DNA of 64,000 nt from Lachnospiraceae bacterium. GTDB lineage: Bacteria > Bacillota > Clostridia > Lachnospirales > Lachnospiraceae. The stretch is taken from NCBI GenBank assembly GCA_015056865.1, contig SVFM01000009.1, positions 27,746-91,745 on the forward strand, given 5' to 3'. Of the stretch, positions 58,752-64,000 are shown in pieces; within the stretch, counting starts at the first letter, position 1, and each line of letters begins with the position of its first letter. Both the position numbers and the translations under genes were made by a program. The notes below the pieces were generated by a model. The model was given only the letters and a program-made list of their open reading frames with translations, was not told the DNA's origin and did not search any database.

Positions 58752-61178
58752 TTACTGTCTAAGGACGGCGCCGATCTGCTCCAAACCATTTAAGATCTTC
58801 TTCATGGCTCCTACCACATCTGCCTCCTCCAGAGTTCTGTCCTTGGCACGAAATACAATGGAATAAGCCATGGACTTATATCCTTCCTGGATCTGACTTC
58901 CCTCGTAAATATCAAACAGCTGATAAGACTCCAGAATCTTACCGCCTCTTTGTGCGATGATCTCCTCAATCTGACCTGCCAAAACAGTCTTTGGAACTGT
59001 CATACTGATATCTCGGGTGATGGCAGGATATTTTGCGATACCCTCATACTTTCTGTCAAAGGTAGCCTGCTCTACGATCTTTGGCATATCGATCACTGCC
59101 ACATAGGCCTTGGTTCCGATATCATAGTTGTCCGCAACCTGAGGATGTACCTCTCCCAGATAACCGATCACTTCACCTGCGTAGATCATATTCGCCTGTC
59201 TGCCGGGATGCAGGAAGGTTTTCCCTGCCTGAGGATCATAGGACACTTTTTTCTTCATGCCCACAGACTCCAAAAACTCCTCCACTACACCTTTTAGTGA
59301 GAAGAAGTCTCCCTCTCCGTAAAAGCCAAGGACAAACTGCATTCTCTCATCCGGCAGCTGCGTCAAGGGCAGGGACTTGGGCAGATAGATATTACCCAGT
59401 TCATATAATTTCACATCTTTGTTTCTTCTGTTATAGTTGGTCGCCAGGCTGGTCAGCATACCGTTTAACACAGTAGTTCTCATCACAGAGAAGTCCTCGC
59501 CCAAGGGGTTGGATATGGTTACTGTTTGACGCAGGGGGCTGTCCTCAGGAAGCAAAAGCTTATCAAACACTTTGGGACTTTCAAAGGAGTAGCTCATAGA
59601 CTGGGAGAAACCACAGTACTCCGCAATATCTCTGGCTTTCTGCTCAATGCGAAGTTTCCAGGACAACTTTCCTGTCATTGCCTCGCCGCTTGGCAGGCTT
59701 ACAGGGATCTTGTCATATCCGAAAAATCTTGCCACTTCTTCGGCCATATCTGCAAAACCAACCAGATCCTGCCGGAAAGAAGGAATCACCAAAGTAGTTT
59801 TACCATCTTTTTCTACCACATCAATTTCAAGACCACGGAAGATTTTCAGCATATCCTCAGCAGATACATCTGTTCCCAAAAGTTTATTGTATCTTTCCGG
59901 TTCAAAGGGAAGTTCTTTCAGAGGTTTTAAAGGCTGGCACACATCCACCGTACCACTGACCACTTCTCCACAGCCAAGCTCAGAGATCAGCTGACAGGCG
60001 CGATCAATGGCTGCCTGTGCATTTCTGGGATCCAGGCCCTTCTCAAATTTACCGGAAGCATCCGTGCGAAGTCCCAGTCTCTTTGCGGATTTACGGATAT
60101 TGGGGCCGTCGAAGGTTGCTGCCTCAAAGAGCACCGTGGTCACACTGTCCGTAATCTTGGAGTTTTCACCGCCCATGATACCGGCAATACCAATTTCCTT
60201 TTCTCCGTCGCAGATCATCAGCACGTCCTTATCCAATTTTCTGATCTGACCGTCCAGGGTCTGGAATTCCTCTCCATCCTTAGCCCGGCGCACAATGATC
60301 TTCTTGCCGGCTATGGTGTCCAGATCAAATGCATGCATGGGCTGACCGTATTCTTCCATCACATAGTTGGTGATATCCACCAGATTGTTGATGGGACGGA
60401 TCCCGCTGGCTGCCAGTCTGCGCTGCATCCATTCAGGGGAAGGTCCAATCTTAATATTCTTGCAGACTCTGGCACAGTATCTGGGACAAAGATCGGTATC
60501 CTCCACTTCTACACTGATATAGTCATTTACATCTTCCTCATTTTCTTTTACTTCCACTACCGGAGGGCAGAACTTTTTACCGAAGGTCATGGCTGCCTCT
60601 CTGGCAATACCAAGCACACTGTAGCAGTCTACACGGTTGCTGGTGATCTCGTATTCAAATACGGTGTCGTGAAGGCCCAAAAGCTCCACTGCATCCGCAC
60701 CGGGCTTGGCATCCTGGGGGAGAATGTAAATCCCCTCCTCGGGAGCCTGGGGATACATTTCCCGGGAGGATCCCAACTCTTCAATAGAGCTCATCATACC
60801 ATTGGAAGGCACGCCTCTGAGTTTGCCGGCTTTGATCTTGATCCCCTCTTCCGGGAGTGGACCGCCATCGTGGCCGCCTGCCACCTTGCCGCCATCCAAA
60901 ACCACAGGAACCTTGTCCCCTTCTTTCACATTGGATGCACCTGTTACGATCTGGATCACTTCACTGCCAATATTCACCTGACACACGATCAATTTGTCTG
61001 CATCCGGATGTCTCTCGATCTTCTCAATCTGGCCTACCACAATCTTTTCCAGATTTTTATCCAGTCTCTCAAATCCTTCTACCTTGGTACCTGTCAGAGT
61101 CATCGCGTCACAGTATTCCTGATCACTGCACTCCAGATCCGGTACATATGCTTTTATCCATGACAATGCTGTATTCAT
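58752..61178 (-). CDS. pheT: Phenylalanyl-tRNA synthetase beta subunit
   Basis: 808 aa; tRNA-binding domain, B3/B4, B5, FDX-ACB domain organisation. Confidence 0.96.
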   Translation of the reverse strand: MNTALSWIKAYVPDLECSDQEYCDAMTLTGTKVEGFERLDKNLEKIVVGQIEKIERHPDADKLIVCQVNIGSEVIQIVTGASNVKEGDKVPVVLDGGKVAGGHDGGPLPEEGIKIKAGKLRGVPSNGMMSSIEELGSSREMYPQAPEEGIYILPQDAKPGADAVELLGLHDTVFEYEITSNRVDCYSVLGIAREAAMTFGKKFCPPVVEVKENEEDVNDYISVEVEDTDLCPRYCARVCKNIKIGPSPEWMQRRLAASGIRPINNLVDITNYVMEEYGQPMHAFDLDTIAGKKIIVRRAKDGEEFQTLDGQIRKLDKDVLMICDGEKEIGIAGIMGGENSKITDSVTTVLFEAATFDGPNIRKSAKRLGLRTDASGKFEKGLDPRNAQAAIDRACQLISELGCGEVVSGTVDVCQPLKPLKELPFEPERYNKLLGTDVSAEDMLKIFRGLEIDVVEKDGKTTLVIPSFRQDLVGFADMAEEVARFFGYDKIPVSLPSGEAMTGKLSWKLRIEQKARDIAEYCGFSQSMSYSFESPKVFDKLLLPEDSPLRQTVTISNPLGEDFSVMRTTVLNGMLTSLATNYNRRNKDVKLYELGNIYLPKSLPLTQLPDERMQFVLGFYGEGDFFSLKGVVEEFLESVGMKKKVSYDPQAGKTFLHPGRQANMIYAGEVIGYLGEVHPQVADNYDIGTKAYVAVIDMPKIVEQATFDRKYEGIAKYPAITRDISMTVPKTVLAGQIEEIIAQRGGKILESYQLFDIYEGSQIQEGYKSMAYSIVFRAKDRTLEEADVVGAMKKILNGLEQIGAVLRQ

Positions 61179-61203
61179 GCTTATTACCTCTCTTCTCTCA
61201 TTC

Positions 61204-62226
61204 TTAGAACTGTTTCAGGAAACGGATATCGTTCTCATAAAGAAGACGCATATCATCAATTTCATATTTCAGCAGTGCGATTCTCTCAAGTCCCACACCA
61301 AATGCAAATCCAGAATACTCCTGAGGATCGATGCCACACATCTCCAATACATGGGGATGCACCATACCGCATCCAAGAATCTCAATCCAACCGGAGCCTT
61401 TACAGAAACGACAACCAGTGCCTCCGCACTTAAAGCAGCTCACATCCATCTCAGCGGATGGCTCTGTGAAGGGGAAATGATGGGGTCTGAATTTCACCTT
61501 GGTCTGCTCACCGAACAATTCCTGTACAAACTTGGCCAAGGTACCCTTTAAATCCGCAAAGGTAATGTTTTTGTCAACAACCAATCCTTCCACCTGATGA
61601 AAGCAGGGCGAATGGGTTGCATCCACTTCGTCGGCACGAAATACTCTGCCGGGGGCTATCATACGAATGGGGATCGTGCCCTTCTCCATCTCATGGATCT
61701 GCACGGAGGATGTCTGGGTACGCAGCAAAATATCTCCGCTGATATAGAAGGTATCCTGCTCATCCTTGGCCGGATGATCTGCCGGGATATTCAGCGCTTC
61801 AAAGTTATAATAATCCTTCTCTACCTCAGGGCCTTCCACAACCTCATAGCCCATGCCCACAAAGATCCTCTCGATCTCCTCCAGAGCAATGGTGTTAGGA
61901 TGTCTGTGTCCGATCACATTTTTCTTGGCCGGCAGAGTTACATCGATCACCTCAGCCTTCAGCTGGGCCTCTCTGGCAGCCTGCTCCAACTGCTTTTTGG
62001 CTCCCTCCAGCTTCTGCTCAATTTCCTCGCGGACTTCGTTGACCATCTGGCCAACCTTGGGTCTGTCCTCGGGAGCTACATCCTTCATGGACTTCAGAAC
62101 CGCTGTCAACTCACCTTTTTTTCCCAGAACATTGACACGCACTTCATTCAGTTTCTCCAGGCTGTCGCTGACATCAATCTGCGCTATCGCCTGTGATTTG
62201 ATCTGTTCTAACTTCTCTTTCATTTT
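61204..62226 (-). CDS. pheS: Phenylalanyl-tRNA synthetase alpha subunit
   Basis: [53 protein letters not shown]; followed by pheT. Confidence 0.96.
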   Translation of the reverse strand, partial: KMKEKLEQIKSQAIAQIDVSDSLEKLNEVRVNVLGKKGELTAVLKSMKDVAPEDRPKVGQMVNEVREEIEQKLEGAKKQLEQAAREAQLKAEVIDVTLPAKKNVIGHRHPNTIALEEIERIFVGMGYEVVEGPEVEKDYYNFEALNIPADHPAKDEQDTFYISGDILLRTQTSSVQIHEMEKGTIPIRMIAPGRVFRADEVDATHSPCFHQVEGLVVDKNITFADLKGTLAKFVQELFGEQTKVKFRPHHFPFTEPSAEMDVSCFKCGGTGCRFCKGSGWIEILGCGMVHPHVLEMCGIDPQEYSGFAFGVGLERIALLKYEIDDMRLLYENDIRFLKQF

Positions 62227-62273
62227 CAGCATCCTTTCTTCTTAATGCATTTGATACGTTTCTGCTATAGCCG

Positions 62274-62378
62274 CTACAAGTGCTAACGCACTTGTAGGGC
62301 TCGCGTTGCTCGCCCCATCGGGACAGCACTGCCCGCGCGGCTTTGTACAAGCACAAGCCGTTCTGGCAGTGCTGTCCC
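62274..62378. repeat. GC-rich double palindrome between the T-box terminator and pheS
   Basis: CTACAAGTGC-taac-GCACTTGTAG (62274..62297) and GGGACAGCACTGCC...GGCAGTGCTGTCCC (62320..62333 / 62365..62378). Confidence 0.8.
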
Positions 62379-62407
62379 GGCGCGGCTCTGCTTATCGCGC
62401 AAAACAA

Positions 62408-62680
62408 AGTCCCTTACCGAAACAAATCGGTAAGGGACGAAATCTTTTCCGCGGTACCACCCTGATTCCTGCCTGAAAAAGCAGACTCTCTGATGCGACT
62501 AACGCGCGCTAACGTCTCAGACTACTTTAAATCATTTCCCCTGAGCGGCTCCGGTGTGAATGTCGATCCTCATTTGAACTTAAGGGGGCTTACAGCCGGT
62601 GGCTCCCTCTCTCTGGAAGAAAATGCTGACCTATCTACAGAATGTATGCACCTTCATAGCCTTTGCACAGTATTCACTAT
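62408..62680 (-). promoter_or_regulatory. T-box leader of pheST (Phe specifier UUC proposed)
   Basis: Minus strand contains AGGGTGGTACCGCG (T-box; + strand 62451..62464) and a GTCCCTTACCGA...TCGGTAAGGGAC terminator; Stem I-like AGAGAGAGGGAGCC; candidate specifier TTC at 62576..62578. Confidence 0.88.
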
Positions 62681-62820
62681 TTACATATTTTAGTGTGCTT
62701 TTCACCGCTTGTCAAGCACTATTTCTCCTTAATATTTGCAAAATAAATGAGCCCCTATTCTTTGTAAGCTCCGCCAACATTTTTCAGGATGTATCAAACT
62801 GATCTTCCAACCTTCGGAAG

Positions 62821-63054
62821 AAAATGCAGCTGACAGCGGAGCCAGACGCCATTCTGATCGGTGCCCAGATCATTACTGCCCTGCAGTTTCTTGTGTCCTG
62901 TACAGTAAATCCCTTAGACAGTGCCGTGATTTCTATAGGTAAAGCCTCCAGCGGCAACCGATATAATGTGGTGGCTGATCAGTTTTACATGGAAGGTACC
63001 TGCCGCACCCTGGATCCCGGGCTGAGAATTGCCACTGCAAGCAGCGCCTGAAAT
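62821..63054 (+). pseudogene. Fragment of an M20-family amidohydrolase (dimerisation domain)
   Basis: PDAILIGAQIITALQFLVSCTVNPLDSAVISIGKASSGNRYNVVADQFYMEGTCRTLDPGLR resembles the M20D dimerisation domain; no catalytic domain around it. Confidence 0.6.
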
Positions 63055-63178
63055 ACAGCTGTGGCGCCATTGCACCAAAACCGTAACCATCAAATTTCAA
63101 GGAGGTAGCGGCTCGTTCGAGTCACTACCTCCCTGATTTGGAACAATCTATCTCCCAACAGCCCTCTTGCGTAAAAGG

Positions 63179-64000
63179 CTATTGGTTACCTTGATCTTTT
63201 AGTAATTGTTCCAGTTTAGTTATTTGATCCCGCAAAGTGTCGATGGTATCTTTCTGCGTGTTTATAGTTTCCTTTTGTGTGTCGATGGTGTCCTGCATTT
63301 CATCGATCATGTACTGCACTGTATTTTTATCCAATTCTTCCAATTCCTTAGAAAATAATCTCATCATACGCTCCATATCCCGGCACATTTCATAGACCTC
63401 CTTGTACAGTTTTTCGAAATCCGGGTACGCCTTGATAAGAGCAAGGATCGTGTCCGGATCGTCCTCACAAAGAAAGGTCAGCCATGCCTCAAGTCTGTTT
63501 TTGATTACCTTTTTATTGTGCAGCTTTTTGCGGAAGATGTCAAGTGTTATGAATACGTATTCTTGTAATAAATCTATTTGGATTCCCGTATCCGACTGTT
63601 GTTTCATGTGATGGATGTAGTTGTTTTGAAATTGGTGGAATTGGTGGATGCTTTTTTCGAAAAAGACGATGGTATAGACTTTTTTGATGTCTCGATAACT
63701 GAATTTTTTGCCCTTTTCGCCTTTGAGGCGCTTGTACTGGCGCAGGAGCAGATCGGCTGAGTAGCAGGCGCTGCGTTGGCCTGGAAAGGCGTAGCCAATC
63801 CTCTGGATCTCTACGTTAGCAATGCTCCCGTCCTCCATCTGGACCACAATGTCCAGCACCAAAAGGGAGGTTTCCGCAGCTATGCGGGCGGAGTCGTTGG
63901 GCAAAACCTTCAGTATTTTAATCTGGGTTTTCAGGATTAGGGATAGAATGTCTTCCAGGCGTTCTGGTGTGGCATCAGGGTTGATGATCTCTTTGAAAAA
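63179..64000 (-). CDS. PD-(D/E)XK nuclease-family transposase / Rpn-like protein (5' end beyond window)
   Basis: ILDIVVQMEDGSIANVEIQRIGYAFPGQRSACYSADLLLRQY; the frame stays open to the window end (FFKEIINPDATPERLEDILSLILKTQIKILKVLPNDSARIAAETS). Confidence 0.8.
   Translation of the reverse strand, partial: FFKEIINPDATPERLEDILSLILKTQIKILKVLPNDSARIAAETSLLVLDIVVQMEDGSIANVEIQRIGYAFPGQRSACYSADLLLRQYKRLKGEKGKKFSYRDIKKVYTIVFFEKSIHQFHQFQNNYIHHMKQQSDTGIQIDLLQEYVFITLDIFRKKLHNKKVIKNRLEAWLTFLCEDDPDTILALIKAYPDFEKLYKEVYEMCRDMERMMRLFSKELEELDKNTVQYMIDEMQDTIDTQKETINTQKDTIDTLRDQITKLEQLLKDQGNQ

Noticed and set aside
62174-62407. 77-aa minus-strand ORF
   Set aside because: Covers the palindromic block and the pheS start; not a credible protein.
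63230-63310. CRISPR-like short repeats
   Set aside because: The repeats are in-frame heptad codons inside a CDS, without spacers.

Overview
This is a 64 kb low-to-mid GC Firmicutes window, probably from a spore-forming Lachnospiraceae-type Clostridia. That assignment rests on gene content and has not been tested phylogenetically. Most of it is housekeeping: serA/serC, ilvB-ilvD-leuB, yajC-tgt, aroC, an ABC-F ATPase, potABCD, a GH13 debranching-type enzyme, a UvrD-like helicase, gltX, putP, an amino-sugar/inositol-type Gfo/Idh + DegT cluster, ppa, a SpoVAF/GerA-like gene, dut, nrdD/nrdG, queA, an M18 peptidase, and pheST with a T-box leader. The main discovery is a 12.29 kb mobile element (27367..39656) inserted inside the spore-coat Mn-catalase gene cotJC of the cotJA-cotJB-cotJC operon. 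It is bounded by an 8-bp direct repeat, GCAGCAGA. Removing one repeat copy plus the interior restores a 207-aa CotJC reading frame. A large serine recombinase sits about 20 bp from the right end. It is preceded by, and overlaps, a 61-aa ORF that could be a directionality factor, and a SigE/SigK-like promoter with a CATA-type -10 lies upstream of that ORF. I infer a sporulation-programmed excision system, analogous in logic to skin/sigK and SPbeta/spsM, whose cargo is a defence-type island: type III restriction-modification, a 4-TM protein with a 308-aa partner, a TIR protein with a membrane partner, and two Fic proteins. Other observations include a 222-bp palindromic structured repeat, a palindromic insert in the pheST leader, a His/Asp/Cys-rich small protein, and a convergent helicase/DUF1292 overlap.
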